Positions 53,301-62,518 of a DNA stretch of 64,000 bases are shown piece by piece. This stretch comes from Ensifer adhaerens (lineage in GTDB: Bacteria; Pseudomonadota; Alphaproteobacteria; Rhizobiales; Rhizobiaceae), in contig NZ_CP083349.1 in NCBI RefSeq assembly GCF_020035535.1, positions 62,001-126,000 of the forward strand. The letters run 5' to 3'. How positions within the stretch are numbered: the stretch's first letter is position 1; the number at the start of each line of letters is the position of its first letter. The notes under the pieces were generated by a model, which did not search any database, had not been told where the DNA came from, and saw only the letters and a list, made by a program, of their open reading frames with translations. A program made the position numbers and the translations under genes.

Positions 53301-54532
53301 CAGCCGAGCTCCTTGAAGAGGACATTGGTGTCGAGCAGGTAGCGGGAGAAGAGCGGTAGGCTGGCGCCGCCGATGGCGCGCGCATGGCTGCCGACGATAC
53401 CTTCCACCAGCTCCGGAATGGTCACGCCCTGGAGGTCGAGCTCATAGAGCGCCTTGCGCGTGGCGGCGAGCAGCCGCGCCCGCACCCAGGGCGGGAAACC
53501 GCCGTCGATGACAACGGCGGAGAAGTCGACGATCGAAACGGCCGACACGACCGCCTGGGCAAGGGCTGCGCCACAGTCGTCGATCCAGATGTCCAGCGGT
53601 TCGCCGAAATCGATCCAGTCATCGGCCGAGTACCAGAGTGGCCGCGGATCGATGCCGCGTGCGCGCAACAGGTTCTCGAGCACGAAAACCGAGGCGATCT
53701 TCAGCAGCTGAATGGTCTTGCCGTCCTTGCCCGAGACGGGCAGCGGACCGACGGCGCCGGCGGTGCCGGTGCGTCCGGAAAAGAGTGCTGAGTTCAGGAC
53801 GACGCCGCCGCCGATGAACGAGCCGATGTAGAAATAGACGAAGTCCGGATAGCTGGCGCCGACGCCGAAGGCGAGTTCCGCGCCGCAGGCGCTGGTGCCG
53901 TCATTCTGCAGGAAGACCGGATAGGTGGTGCGGGCCGAGACTGCCGCCTGCAGATCGACGTCGCGCCACTTATTCATTTCCTCGCGTGGGGCGCCCACTT
54001 CCTCCGCCCAGTTCCAGAGCTCGAAGGGCGTGGCGATGCCGATGCCGGCGATCCGCTTGCGTTGGTCGGGGTCAAGCTGTTGTTCGAGCTTCGCCATGCC
54101 GGAAATGATGAAGTCGACGAGATCGCCGGGCAACGGATAGGCGTGCACATGGTGCAGATGCAGCCGGATGCTGCCGACGAAATCCATCAGCACGAGATCG
54201 GCGCTACGCCGGCCGATCTTGACGCCGAATGAAAAGACCGCGTCCGGATTGAGCCGCATCGGCGTCGAGGGCTGTCCGACTTTGCCGCGAACCGGATCGC
54301 CCTTGACCAGAAGGCCATCGCTTTCCAGCGCCCGCATGATGACCGAAACGGTCTGCGCCGAAAGGCCTGAGCGGCGCGCGATATCGGCCTTGGAAAGGCC
54401 GCCGTGACGCCTGACCAGCGACATGACCAGGCGCTCGTTATAGGCGCGCACACGCGTCTGGTTGGCGCCGCCGCTCGGGTCGATGACTTCAGGTTGCGTC
54501 GGTCCCCGATCAGGACCGTCTGTCAATGACAT
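53300..54532 (-). CDS. frcR: ROK-family transcriptional repressor of the frc operon
   Basis: A regulator of 410 residues with an N-terminal helix-turn-helix (about 45-90, GLSKADIARRSGLSAQTVSVIMRALE) and a ROK sugar-kinase-like domain (about 100-400). ATP-binding residues and the zinc motif of ROK kinases are degenerate, as in NagC/XylR-type repressors. It starts at ATG 54532 with GGGAGGAG at eight bases; an upstream ATG in frame has no ribosome site. It is divergent from the frcB gene, and the gap between them has AT-rich dyads. FrcR in S. meliloti has the same place, as I recall. Confidence 0.9.
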   Translation of the reverse strand: MSLTDGPDRGPTQPEVIDPSGGANQTRVRAYNERLVMSLVRRHGGLSKADIARRSGLSAQTVSVIMRALESDGLLVKGDPVRGKVGQPSTPMRLNPDAVFSFGVKIGRRSADLVLMDFVGSIRLHLHHVHAYPLPGDLVDFIISGMAKLEQQLDPDQRKRIAGIGIATPFELWNWAEEVGAPREEMNKWRDVDLQAAVSARTTYPVFLQNDGTSACGAELAFGVGASYPDFVYFYIGSFIGGGVVLNSALFSGRTGTAGAVGPLPVSGKDGKTIQLLKIASVFVLENLLRARGIDPRPLWYSADDWIDFGEPLDIWIDDCGAALAQAVVSAVSIVDFSAVVIDGGFPPWVRARLLAATRKALYELDLQGVTIPELVEGIVGSHARAIGGASLPLFSRYLLDTNVLFKELG

Positions 54533-54880
54533 GCCACCGTCTCCTCCCGTTGGCACTGGATCATAAATGAGAGCGGGATGCGGGCGGAAAACCGCATGCG
54601 ATTTTCCCTGATCCCGTTCTGGTGCCCGCTTGGCGCAGGTCTCTTGTTTCCACTTGTCGCGGCTCTGTCAATTTGATGGGCGCACCAATCCTCCGGCGGA
54701 GCGTCGTCATCGCAAGAATGACACATCGAAATAATAATTCAATTTGATTTATTTATTGACACCCCGGAAATTTAGTGTTTGTTTTTATCTCGGAAGCGTC
54801 GCTCGCAGCGGAGGAGAATGCTGCGGTGGCGTGGCCTGGGCCGGTACGCCGGCACGATTTTCAATCCTTGGGAGGATTTC
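54533..54880. promoter_or_regulatory. frcR-frcB divergent promoter region
   Basis: A 348-base gap. A long AT-rich block at 54722-54785 is the sharpest composition change in the region. It includes an inverted AAATAAT/ATTTATT-type pair at about 54730-54755 that could bind the ROK repressor. TTGACA at 54756-54761 is a good -35 box for frcB, though no clear -10 was found at 17 bases. The frcB start has GGGAGGA eight bases upstream. No riboswitch was recognised. Confidence 0.65.
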
Positions 54881-55906
54881 ATGAAGAAGACTGTTCTTTC
54901 CGCCGCTTTCGGCGCGCTGTCGCTTGGCGTCGTCTTCGCCGCGCCGGCGCAGGCCGCCGATGTCAGCGCCTGCCTGATCACCAAGACCGATACCAACCCG
55001 TTCTTCGTCAAGATGAAGGAAGGCGCGACCGCCAAGGCCAAGGAACTCGGCGTGACGCTGAAGGCCTATGCCGGCAAGATCGACGGCGACCATGACAGCC
55101 AGGTGGCTGCGATCGAATCCTGCATCGCCGATGGCGCGAAGGGCATCCTGATCGCGGCTTCCGATACCAAGGCGATCGTCGACCAGGTGAAGAAAGCGCA
55201 GGATGCCGGCCTGCTGGTGATCGCTCTCGACACGCCGCTTGATCCGGCAACCGCAGCCGACGCGACCTTTGCAACCGACAACCTGCTCGCTGGCAAGCTG
55301 ATCGGCCAATGGGCTGCGGCCACCATGGGCGAAGGCGCCAAGACCGCCAAGATCGGCTTCCTCGATCTGACGCCGTCGCAGCCGACGGTCGACGTCCTGC
55401 GCGACCAGGGCTTCATGATCGGCTTCGGCATCGACCCGAAGGACCCGAACAAGATCGGCGACGAGGATGATCCGCGCATCGTCGGCCACGACGTGACCAA
55501 CGGCAACGAAGAAGGTGGCCGCAAGGCCATGGAAAACCTTCTGCAGAAGGATCCGGATATCAACGTCATCCACACCATCAATGAGCCGGCTGCCGTCGGC
55601 GCCTATCAGGCGCTGAAAGCCGTCGGCAAGGAAAAGGACGTGTTGATCGTCTCCGTCGACGGCGGTTGCCCGGGTGTCAAATCGGTCGCCGAAGGCGTCA
55701 TCGGCGCCACCTCGCAGCAGTACCCGCTGATGATGGCCGCACTCGGCATCGAGGCAATCAAGAAGTTCGCCGATACCGGCGAAAAGCCGAAGCCGACCGA
55801 AGGCAAGGACTTCTTCGACACCGGTGTTTCGCTCGTGACCGACAAGCCGGCTGCCGGCGTCGAATCGATCGACACCAAGGTCGGCACGGATAAGTGCTGG
55901 GGCTGA
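54881..55906 (+). CDS. frcB: Fructose/ribose/mannose ABC transporter, periplasmic binding protein
   Basis: A 341-residue sugar-binding protein with a Sec signal (about 1-26, ending AQAADVS). The periplasmic binding protein fold of the RbsB/XylF type follows: [38 protein letters not shown], and a second domain with [35 protein letters not shown]. The class is the one that binds hexoses and pentoses for CUT2 transporters. It starts at ATG 54881; a longer frame upstream has no signal peptide. It is the first gene of frcBCAK, divergent from frcR. Confidence 0.95.
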   Translation: MKKTVLSAAFGALSLGVVFAAPAQAADVSACLITKTDTNPFFVKMKEGATAKAKELGVTLKAYAGKIDGDHDSQVAAIESCIADGAKGILIAASDTKAIVDQVKKAQDAGLLVIALDTPLDPATAADATFATDNLLAGKLIGQWAAATMGEGAKTAKIGFLDLTPSQPTVDVLRDQGFMIGFGIDPKDPNKIGDEDDPRIVGHDVTNGNEEGGRKAMENLLQKDPDINVIHTINEPAAVGAYQALKAVGKEKDVLIVSVDGGCPGVKSVAEGVIGATSQQYPLMMAALGIEAIKKFADTGEKPKPTEGKDFFDTGVSLVTDKPAAGVESIDTKVGTDKCWG

Positions 55907-55941
55907 TCGCCTCTACGTTTCGAACGCATGAACGAGCTACG

Positions 55942-55965
55942 GAAGGGCGGCCCCGGCCGCCCTTC
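55942..55965 (+). promoter_or_regulatory. Hairpin between frcB and frcC
   Basis: An 11-bp perfect GC stem (55942-55952 with 55955-55965) has a 2-base apex, 36 bases after the frcB stop. There is no T tract. Such a stem would protect the frcB message from 3' decay and partly stop transcription. That yields more binding protein than membrane components, a usual arrangement in ABC operons. Confidence 0.7.
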
Positions 55966-56107
55966 GCGTAAGCGCCGATGTCTTTGACAAGGCGATGAAA
56001 ACCGCGCAGCTTCTTGTAAGAGTGCTGATGCCCGCCACACGGTGGGCGGGCTGTGCACCGAGCAGCATCGCAACCCCTTGGGAGTGGGGTTCACGGGAGG
56101 AAGGTCC

Positions 56108-57193
56108 ATGGGCGAGCCCAACGCAGCCGCACAGCCATCCCAGGAATTCGAAAAAGTCCTGGTCAACAGTTCGACGCAGGTCGCGTCGTTCGATACGCAT
56201 GACAAGACAGCGATACAGAAGATCCAGCATTTCCTGCATTCGACCCCGGCAGCCGTGCCGTTCATCGTCCTGGTCGCCGCGATCCTGATCTTCGGCATGG
56301 CCATCGGGGGCAAGTTCTTCTCGTCCTATACGCTGACCCTCATCCTGCAGCAGATCGCCATCGTCGGTATTCTCGGCGCGGCGCAGACATTGGTGATCCT
56401 GACGGCCGGCATCGATCTTTCGATCGGCGTGATCATGGTGCTCTCGGCGGTCATCATGGGCAATTGCGCCGTGACCTACGGGCTTCCCGCGCCAATCGCG
56501 ATTTTCCTCGGCTTTGTCGTCGGCGGCGCTTGCGGCTTCCTCAACGGTTTCCTCGTCTCCAGGGTCAAGCTTCCGCCGTTTATCGTGACGCTCGGCACCT
56601 GGTACGTGATCATGTCGACGAACTTCATCTACTCCGCCAACGCGACGATCCGCGAGGCCGATGTGACGGCGGTCACTCAGATGCTCCACGTCTTCGGCGT
56701 CAGCTTCAAGGTGGGCTCTGCGGTGTTCACGCTTGGCGTAGTGATGATGGTCGTGCTGGTTTTCGGCCTCTGGTACGCGCTCAACCACACCGCCTGGGGA
56801 CGGCACCTCTATGCTGTCGGCGACGATCCGGAAGCCGCCAAGCTCTCCGGTATCCGCACCAGCCGCGTGCTCCTCAGCGCCTACACGCTCGCCGGTCTGA
56901 TCGCCGCTCTTGCCGCCTGGGTCTCGATCGGCCGCAATGGCTCGATCTCGCCCTCCGCAGCCGTCACCGACTACAATCTGCAGGCCATCACTGCGGCCGT
57001 GATCGGCGGTATCTCGCTGTTCGGTGGACGCGGATCGATCCTTGGCACGCTGATCGGTGCGATGATCGTCGGCGTGGTCTCCATGGGCCTCAACATGCTG
57101 GGTGCCGACCCGCAATGGAAAGTCTTCCTCACCGGCGTTTTGATCATCACCGCCGTCGCAATCGACCAATGGATCAGAAAGGTAGCAGGCTGA
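56108..57193 (+). CDS. frcC: Fructose/ribose/mannose ABC transporter, permease
   Basis: A 361-residue inner-membrane permease of the BPD_transp_2 type with about ten helices, acting as a dimer with FrcA. Family features are IVGILGAAQTLVILTAGIDLSIG and YNLQAITAAVIGGISLFGGRGSILGTLIGA. The long hydrophilic N-terminus (about 1-70) is usual in rhizobia. It starts at ATG 56108 after GGGAGGAAGG. The stop overlaps the frcA start by one base (TGATG). Confidence 0.95.
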   Translation: MGEPNAAAQPSQEFEKVLVNSSTQVASFDTHDKTAIQKIQHFLHSTPAAVPFIVLVAAILIFGMAIGGKFFSSYTLTLILQQIAIVGILGAAQTLVILTAGIDLSIGVIMVLSAVIMGNCAVTYGLPAPIAIFLGFVVGGACGFLNGFLVSRVKLPPFIVTLGTWYVIMSTNFIYSANATIREADVTAVTQMLHVFGVSFKVGSAVFTLGVVMMVVLVFGLWYALNHTAWGRHLYAVGDDPEAAKLSGIRTSRVLLSAYTLAGLIAALAAWVSIGRNGSISPSAAVTDYNLQAITAAVIGGISLFGGRGSILGTLIGAMIVGVVSMGLNMLGADPQWKVFLTGVLIITAVAIDQWIRKVAG

Positions 57194-57975
57194 TGGCTCA
57201 GGAACCCATTCTCACCGCACGCGGCCTGGTCAAGCGATATGGTCGGGTCACCGCGCTCGATCATGCGGATTTCGATCTCTATCCCGGCGAAATCCTCGCC
57301 GTGATCGGCGACAACGGTGCCGGCAAGTCCTCGATGATCAAGGCGATTTCCGGCGCCATCTCGCCGGATGAAGGCGAGATAAGGCTGGAAGGCAAGCCGG
57401 TGAATTTCCGCTCGCCGATGGATGCGCGAACGGCCGGTATCGAGACGGTCTATCAGAACCTGGCACTGTCGCCGGCGCTGTCGATCGCCGACAACATGTT
57501 CCTCGGTCGCGAAATCCGCAAACCCGGCCTCATGGGCAAGCTCTTCCGCACGCTTGACCGGGCCGAGATGGAGAAGAAGGCGCGGGCCAAACTGTCCGAG
57601 CTCGGCCTGATGACCATCCAGAACATCAACCAGGCGGTGGAAACGCTCTCGGGCGGCCAGCGCCAGGGCGTGGCGGTGGCCCGTGCCGCAGCCTTCGGCT
57701 CCAAGGTGGTGATCATGGACGAGCCGACAGCCGCGCTCGGCGTCAAGGAAAGCCGGCGCGTGCTGGAGTTGATCCTTGACGTGCGTTCGCGCGGTCTGCC
57801 GATCGTGCTCATTTCGCACAACATGCCGCACGTGTTCGAGGTGGCCGACCGGATCCATGTTCACCGTCTCGGCAAGCGCCTCTGCGTCATCAATCCGAAG
57901 GAGCACACGATGTCGGATGCGGTGGCCTTCATGACCGGCGCCAAGGAGCCGCCGCGCGAGGCGCTGGCGGCATGA
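57193..57975 (+). CDS. frcA: Fructose/ribose/mannose ABC transporter, ATP-binding subunit
   Basis: A 260-residue ATPase, the single-domain type for this operon. Walker A is GDNGAGKSS. The signature is LSGGQRQGVAVARA, Walker B is VVIMDEPTAA, and the H-loop is LISHNMPHVFEVAD. It overlaps frcC at the start and frcK at the stop (ATGA), so all are translated in series. One ABC module means it acts as a homodimer, unlike the tandem-domain RbsA. Confidence 0.95.
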   Translation: MAQEPILTARGLVKRYGRVTALDHADFDLYPGEILAVIGDNGAGKSSMIKAISGAISPDEGEIRLEGKPVNFRSPMDARTAGIETVYQNLALSPALSIADNMFLGREIRKPGLMGKLFRTLDRAEMEKKARAKLSELGLMTIQNINQAVETLSGGQRQGVAVARAAAFGSKVVIMDEPTAALGVKESRRVLELILDVRSRGLPIVLISHNMPHVFEVADRIHVHRLGKRLCVINPKEHTMSDAVAFMTGAKEPPREALAA

Positions 57976-58592
57976 ACGTCGAGCCGATCGCCAACGAAAT
58001 CCTGAAGCGGGCGGCCGGCGCCGCCCGTTTCGTCGTCGCCATTGCCGGTCCGCCCGGTGCCGGCAAGTCGACGCTTTCGGATGCACTCGCCGAGACGCTG
58101 GTGGCCGGCGGAGAAAAGGCGGCGGTGCTGCCGATGGACGGTTACCACATGGACAATGCCGTTCTGGAGGAAAAGGGCCTGCTGCCGCGCAAGGGAGCGC
58201 CGGAAACTTTCGACGTCAGGGCGTTCCTGTCGACCGTTGCGGCAGTGCGTGCCAATGACGGCGAGGTGCTGGTGCCGGTCTTCGATCGTACGCGCGAGAT
58301 CGCGATCGCCTCTGCCCGGATCGTCTCACCCGAGACCCGCATCATTCTGGTGGAAGGCAACTATCTGCTGCTCGACGAGTCGCCGTGGAACAAGCTGGAG
58401 GGCGCCTTCGATTTTACCATCTTCATCAATCCAGGCGTTGAGGAGCTGGAGCGGCGACTTTTGAAGCGCTGGTACGATCATGGTTATGACGAGGAGGCAG
58501 CGAAGCGAAAAGCCTTCGGCAACGACATTCCGAATGCCCACCGCGTCGTTGACCGTCAGCGGCCGGCCGATCTGGTGCTAGCGGATTTCTGA
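57972..58592 (+). CDS. frcK: P-loop kinase FrcK
   Basis: A 206-residue uridine kinase/pantothenate-kinase-like P-loop protein. Walker A is AGPPGAGKST, the DGYHMDN motif binds the substrate, and the lid segment contains RRLLKRWYDHGYDEEAAKRKAFGND. The substrate is not known; in S. meliloti the kinase is part of the frc operon but is not essential for transport. It starts inside the frcA stop. The 186-base gap to pyrC follows. Confidence 0.9.
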   Translation: MNVEPIANEILKRAAGAARFVVAIAGPPGAGKSTLSDALAETLVAGGEKAAVLPMDGYHMDNAVLEEKGLLPRKGAPETFDVRAFLSTVAAVRANDGEVLVPVFDRTREIAIASARIVSPETRIILVEGNYLLLDESPWNKLEGAFDFTIFINPGVEELERRLLKRWYDHGYDEEAAKRKAFGNDIPNAHRVVDRQRPADLVLADF

Positions 58593-58778
58593 GCGATGGT
58601 TGGATTGTCGATTGTGTTTCCTGGCGCATTGGTGATATCGAGACGCGGTTCCACCACATGAGAAACCGCCCGCGACCCGCACCTGCCGGCTGCAAAGCCG
58701 CGCGCGCGGATCGGGCGCGACGAGCCTGGAGCGGCGGATTTCCGTCTGCGCCTGCTCTGACCTAGGAGAACGCTGACC

Positions 58779-59816
58779 ATGCAAGACCTCGTAATCCGCC
58801 GGCCGGATGATTGGCACCTTCACCTGCGCGACGGCGACATGCTGAAGGGCGTTATCGCCGATACCAGCCGCCATTTCGCCCGCGCGATCATCATGCCCAA
58901 CCTGGTTCCGCCTGTCGTCACGACGGCAGATGCGAGCGCTTATCGCGAGCGTATCCTCTCGGCGATCCCGGCCGGGGACCGGTTCGAGCCGCTGATGACG
59001 CTTTATCTGACCGCAGGTACCAGCCCGGACGATGTCGAGGCCGGCCACAAGAGCGGCCTCGTCAAGGCGGTCAAGCTCTACCCCGCTGGCGCCACGACCA
59101 ACTCGCACAGCGGAGTGCGCAACATCGATGAGGCGATGCCGGTGCTGGAGCGCATGGCGAAGATCGGCCTACCGCTCTGCGTGCATGGCGAAGTCACGAG
59201 CTCGGATGTCGACATCTTCGACCGCGAGGCCGTGTTCATCGAGACCGTGCTCGATCCGCTGCGCAAGCGGCTGCCGGAACTCAAGGTGACGATGGAGCAC
59301 GTCACCACCAAGGACGGCGTCGACTATATCAAGGCGTCGAAGGCGAACCTTGCGGGCTCGATCACCACGCACCACCTGATCATCAACCGCAACGCCATTC
59401 TCGTCGGCGGGATCAAGCCGCATTACTACTGCCTGCCGGTTGCCAAGCGCGAGAACCATCGCCTGGCGCTGCGCGCTGCCGCGGTTTCCGGCGACAAGCG
59501 CTTCTTCCTCGGCACGGACTCGGCACCCCATGTCGATCCGCTGAAGGAGTGCGCCTGCGGCTGCGCCGGCATCTACACTTCGATCAACACCATGAGCTGC
59601 CTGGCGCATGTGTTCGAAGAGGAAGGCGCGCTCGACAGGCTCGAAGCCTTCGCCTCGCTGAACGGCCCCGCCTGGTACGGCCTGCCGGTCAACGAGGAAA
59701 CGATCACGCTGCGCAAGCAGGCAGAGGTTGTCACCTATCCGAAGAAGATCGAGACCGGCGCCGGTCCGGTCACCGTTTTCGATCCGATGTTCCCGCTCCA
59801 CTGGGCCGTCGTCTGA
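58779..59816 (+). CDS. pyrC: Dihydroorotase
   Basis: Cyclises carbamoyl-aspartate to dihydroorotate, step three of pyrimidine synthesis. It has 345 residues, the short class II type close to E. coli PyrC. Zinc ligands H13 and H15 are in [10 protein letters not shown]. The carbamylated lysine is in [11 protein letters not shown], and the remaining ligands are in [14 protein letters not shown] and GTDSAPH. It is in tandem with pyrE. A mosaic repeat lies between its stop and pyrE, within the transcript if they are co-transcribed. Confidence 0.96.
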   Translation: MQDLVIRRPDDWHLHLRDGDMLKGVIADTSRHFARAIIMPNLVPPVVTTADASAYRERILSAIPAGDRFEPLMTLYLTAGTSPDDVEAGHKSGLVKAVKLYPAGATTNSHSGVRNIDEAMPVLERMAKIGLPLCVHGEVTSSDVDIFDREAVFIETVLDPLRKRLPELKVTMEHVTTKDGVDYIKASKANLAGSITTHHLIINRNAILVGGIKPHYYCLPVAKRENHRLALRAAAVSGDKRFFLGTDSAPHVDPLKECACGCAGIYTSINTMSCLAHVFEEEGALDRLEAFASLNGPAWYGLPVNEETITLRKQAEVVTYPKKIETGAGPVTVFDPMFPLHWAVV

Positions 59817-59821
59817 TCGCC

Positions 59822-59927
59822 ACTGCGTAATTCCTTGGATCGGATGGATCCAAGGACAAAATTATGCGGCAGTTAAAGATGTTACGGCGACCTTTGCGCG
59901 TCTGAACAGACGCGCGGCGCTGTAGAG
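59822..59927. repeat. 106-bp rhizobial intergenic repeat, copy B
   Basis: This is the counterpart of the block at 14197-14302, equal in length and alignable throughout. The first hairpin has CCTTGGATC with GATCCAAGG, where copy A has CCTTAAATC with GATTTAAGG, so two bases changed on each side in a way that keeps pairing. The second hairpin here contains GCGCGTCTG-AA-CAGACGCGC. It ends 17 bases before the pyrE ATG, so it may form part of the leader. Confidence 0.8.
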
Positions 59928-59944
59928 AATTGAAGGAGAGTTTG

Positions 59945-60637
59945 ATGTTTTCCAACGCGTTCACCGACAAGGCCGTGATGGCCGAGCTGGTCGCCAAGAT
60001 GCTCTGGGAGATCAAGGCGGTGCATTTCAGCGCCGACAAGCCCTATAAGCTCTCGTCCGGCATGGCGAGCCCGGTCTATATCGACTGCCGCAAGTTGATT
60101 TCCTATCCGCGCATCCGTTCGGCGGTGATGGATTTTGCCGCAGCGTCGATCCTGCGCGAAGCCGGCTTCGAGAAGTTCGACGTGGTTGCAGGCGGCGAAA
60201 CGGCCGGCATCCCGTTTGCCGCGATGCTCGCCGAGCGGCTCGGCCTGCCGATGATCTATGTCCGCAAGGCGCCCAAGGGCCACGGCCGCAACGCCCAGAT
60301 CGAGGGCCACATGCCGGAAGGCGCTCGCGTTCTCGTCATCGAGGACCTGACGACCGCCGGCGGCTCGATGTTCAAGTTCATCGACGCCATCCGTGCGGCC
60401 GGCGGCGTCGTCAACCATGGCATTGCGCTCTTCTACTACGACATCTTCCCGGAAGCGGTCGGCGAGATGAAGGGCAAGGGCGTCGATCTGCACTGGATCG
60501 CCACCTGGCGCAACGTACTTGCGGTCGCCCGCGAGCAGAAGCTGTTCGACGAGAAAACGCTGGGCGAAGTCGAGGCCTTCCTCAACGCGCCGCTCGCCTG
60601 GTCAGGCCGCAACGGTGGCGTGAGCGCTCTGGCATAA
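59945..60637 (+). CDS. pyrE: Orotate phosphoribosyltransferase
   Basis: Joins orotate to PRPP to give orotidine 5'-phosphate. The protein is 230 residues. The PRPP loop reads [18 protein letters not shown], and [15 protein letters not shown] is the flexible catalytic loop. [22 protein letters not shown] near the N-terminus is the orotate site. The start is ATG 59945, with AAGGAGAG before it; a TTG upstream is in frame. A GC hairpin (60645-60671) follows its stop. Confidence 0.96.
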   Translation: MFSNAFTDKAVMAELVAKMLWEIKAVHFSADKPYKLSSGMASPVYIDCRKLISYPRIRSAVMDFAAASILREAGFEKFDVVAGGETAGIPFAAMLAERLGLPMIYVRKAPKGHGRNAQIEGHMPEGARVLVIEDLTTAGGSMFKFIDAIRAAGGVVNHGIALFYYDIFPEAVGEMKGKGVDLHWIATWRNVLAVAREQKLFDEKTLGEVEAFLNAPLAWSGRNGGVSALA

Positions 60638-60644
60638 TGTTCGA

Positions 60645-60671
60645 CGAGGCCCCGGTTCCGCCGGGGCCTCG
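60645..60671. terminator. Hairpin after pyrE
   Basis: The arms 60645-60655 and 60661-60671 form 11 perfect pairs around a 5-base loop, seven bases past the stop. No T run follows, so read-through to frk is possible. Confidence 0.55.
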
Positions 60672-60728
60672 CAAGGCTTGAGCTATTCGTTTTAAATCGA
60701 TTGAAATACTATCGGGGAGGTAAAGCCG

Positions 60729-61655
60729 ATGATCGTATGTTGCGGAGAAGCGCTGATCGACATGCTGCCGCGGGACACGACCGCGGGCGAGAATGCGTTC
60801 GCGCCCTATGCCGGCGGGGCAATCTTCAACACGGCGATCGCGCTGGGGCGGCTCGGCATTCCGACCGGCTTTTTTACCGGCCTCTCCGACGACATGTTCG
60901 GCGATATTCTGCGCGTGACGCTGAAGGCGGCGAACGTGGATTTCGGCCCCTGCGCGACCCTCTCGCTGCATACGACGCTCGCCTTCGTCAAACTCGTCAA
61001 CGGCCATGCGAGCTACGCCTTCTTCGATGAAAACACCGCCGGCCGCATGATCACTCGCGAGCATCTGCCGGCGCTCGGCGATTTCTGCGAGGCGCTGCAT
61101 TTCGGCGCGATCAGCCTGATCCCCGAGCCCTGCGGTTCGACCTACGAAGCATTGATGACGCGCGAGCATGAAAAGCGGGTGATCTCATTCGATCCGAACA
61201 TCCGGCCCGGTTTCATCAAGGACAGGGAGGCCCATCTCGCGCGCATGAACCGCATGGCGGCGATGTCGGATATCATCAAGTTCTCCGACGAGGATCTCGC
61301 CTGGTTCGGCATGGAAGGCAGCCACGACGATCTTGCTGCCGAATGGCTGAAGCGCGGACCGAAGCTGGTGCTGATCACCAAGGGCGCCGATGGCGCCGTC
61401 GGCTATGCGGTGCGTCACAAGGTCGAGGTCGCTGGCGAAAAGGTCACGGTGGTCGATACGGTCGGCGCCGGCGACACGTTCGATGCCGGCGTGCTGGCGT
61501 CGCTGAAACTTGCGGGTCTCCTGACCAAGGTCGATGTCGCCGATCTCACCGAAACCGCCGTCCGCAACGCGCTGGCGCTCGGCGCCAAGGCGGCGGCCGT
61601 CACCGTCTCGCGTGCCGGCGCAAACCCGCCGTGGAAGCAAGAAATCGGCCTCTGA
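60729..61655 (+). CDS. frk: Fructokinase (PfkB family)
   Basis: Phosphorylates fructose taken up by the Frc transporter to fructose 6-phosphate, the substrate of Pgi encoded next door. It has 308 residues. The PfkB motifs are GGAIFNTAIALGRLG near the N-terminus and DTVGAGDTFDAGVL near residue 240, with the catalytic aspartate in GAGD. The start has GGGGAGG nine bases before ATG. It is downstream of pyrE, separated by a hairpin, and its likely regulation by FrcR was not seen. The substrate is inferred from family and context. Confidence 0.9.
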   Translation: MIVCCGEALIDMLPRDTTAGENAFAPYAGGAIFNTAIALGRLGIPTGFFTGLSDDMFGDILRVTLKAANVDFGPCATLSLHTTLAFVKLVNGHASYAFFDENTAGRMITREHLPALGDFCEALHFGAISLIPEPCGSTYEALMTREHEKRVISFDPNIRPGFIKDREAHLARMNRMAAMSDIIKFSDEDLAWFGMEGSHDDLAAEWLKRGPKLVLITKGADGAVGYAVRHKVEVAGEKVTVVDTVGAGDTFDAGVLASLKLAGLLTKVDVADLTETAVRNALALGAKAAAVTVSRAGANPPWKQEIGL

Positions 61656-61662
61656 GCTTTTC

Positions 61663-61878
61663 TTATTCTTCCGGTTCCGGGCGGTATTCCAGGATATCGC
61701 CCGGCTGGCATTCCAATGCGGCGCAGATCTTCTCCAGCGTATCGAAGCGCACGCCTTTCACTTTTCCCGATTTCAACAGCGAGATGTTCTGCTCGGTGAT
61801 CCCCACCTGCTCGGCGAGATCGCGTGAGCGGACTTTCCGTTTCGCCAGCATGACATCGAGATTGACGACAATCGGCAT
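61663..61878 (-). CDS. Small Cro/CI-type helix-turn-helix protein (YozG-like)
   Basis: A 71-residue DNA-binding protein. The HTH runs AKRKVRSRDLAEQVGITEQNISLLKSGKV, and FDTLEKICAALECQPGDILEY is the usual YozG ending. It follows the DUF2975 gene with a gap of three bases, so both are made from one transcript. Proteins of this kind control their own membrane partner in other bacteria, which is inferred here. Confidence 0.88.
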   Translation of the reverse strand: MPIVVNLDVMLAKRKVRSRDLAEQVGITEQNISLLKSGKVKGVRFDTLEKICAALECQPGDILEYRPEPEE

Positions 61879-61881
61879 GCG

Positions 61882-62436
61882 TTAGACGAAGCTCCTGTTC
61901 TCCGCTTCGACCCCGGACGCAATGACCATGACGTGGCCGAGGCCGACGACGAGCCCGGACATCAGCAGTACGATCATCGTGCCACCATTGATGTCGAACA
62001 TCACCGCCTGTCCCGCGGTGCCCGGGTTGTCGTAGGTAACGGCCAGGATGCCGATCCCGTTGCTGACGGTCATGCATGTTGCGCCGATCAGTGCAATCAG
62101 CCCCACCCTCCGCAACAGCACGCCATTGCGGCCGGAGAGGATTTCGCCACGCTGAAAGCTGTCGAAGAGCTGCCAGGCAAAGGCGAGGCCGGCAATGACA
62201 AGCGCATTGTTGATGGCCGTCAGGAAAATGACAGTCGCGATGGCGCGGTAGGAGAGGGTGATCGTGCCCACGCGGGGGAAGACGACATCGCGAATGCCCT
62301 GCTCGAAGCCCTGCCGATCGAAAAAGATCTGCCAGTGCATGTAAACGACGGCCGAACAGAACACCGCGCCGCCCAAGAGGATCATGAGCTTCATGAAGCG
62401 GCTGAGCCTGCGCAGCCTCTCGGCGCTATCCGTCAT
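61882..62436 (-). CDS. DUF2975 family membrane protein
   Basis: A 184-residue protein with four membrane helices (about 14-35, 62-85, 105-125 and 140-165). The N-terminus carries RRLSRFMKLMILLGGAVF. DUF2975 genes are nearly always next to a YozG-like regulator gene, as here. The function is unknown; a toxin-antitoxin or signalling pair has been suggested in general terms. It is divergent from the lipoprotein gene, with an AT-rich gap. Confidence 0.83.
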   Translation of the reverse strand: MTDSAERLRRLSRFMKLMILLGGAVFCSAVVYMHWQIFFDRQGFEQGIRDVVFPRVGTITLSYRAIATVIFLTAINNALVIAGLAFAWQLFDSFQRGEILSGRNGVLLRRVGLIALIGATCMTVSNGIGILAVTYDNPGTAGQAVMFDINGGTMIVLLMSGLVVGLGHVMVIASGVEAENRSFV

Positions 62437-62518
62437 TAAAATTCCTTTATCGTTTGACTTGTATTTTTATCGTAAAACAATAAGTAATTCTCGTCAATTA
62501 TGATTTTGGTATCGCGCC
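62437..62518. promoter_or_regulatory. AT-rich divergent promoter region
   Basis: An 82-base gap of strikingly low GC (TTTATCG...TATTTTTATCGTAAAAC) lies between the DUF2975 gene and a lipoprotein gene. ATTTTTATCGTAAAA reads like a YozG-type operator, and TTGACTTG is a -35-like word. The promoters for both directions must lie here. Confidence 0.5.
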
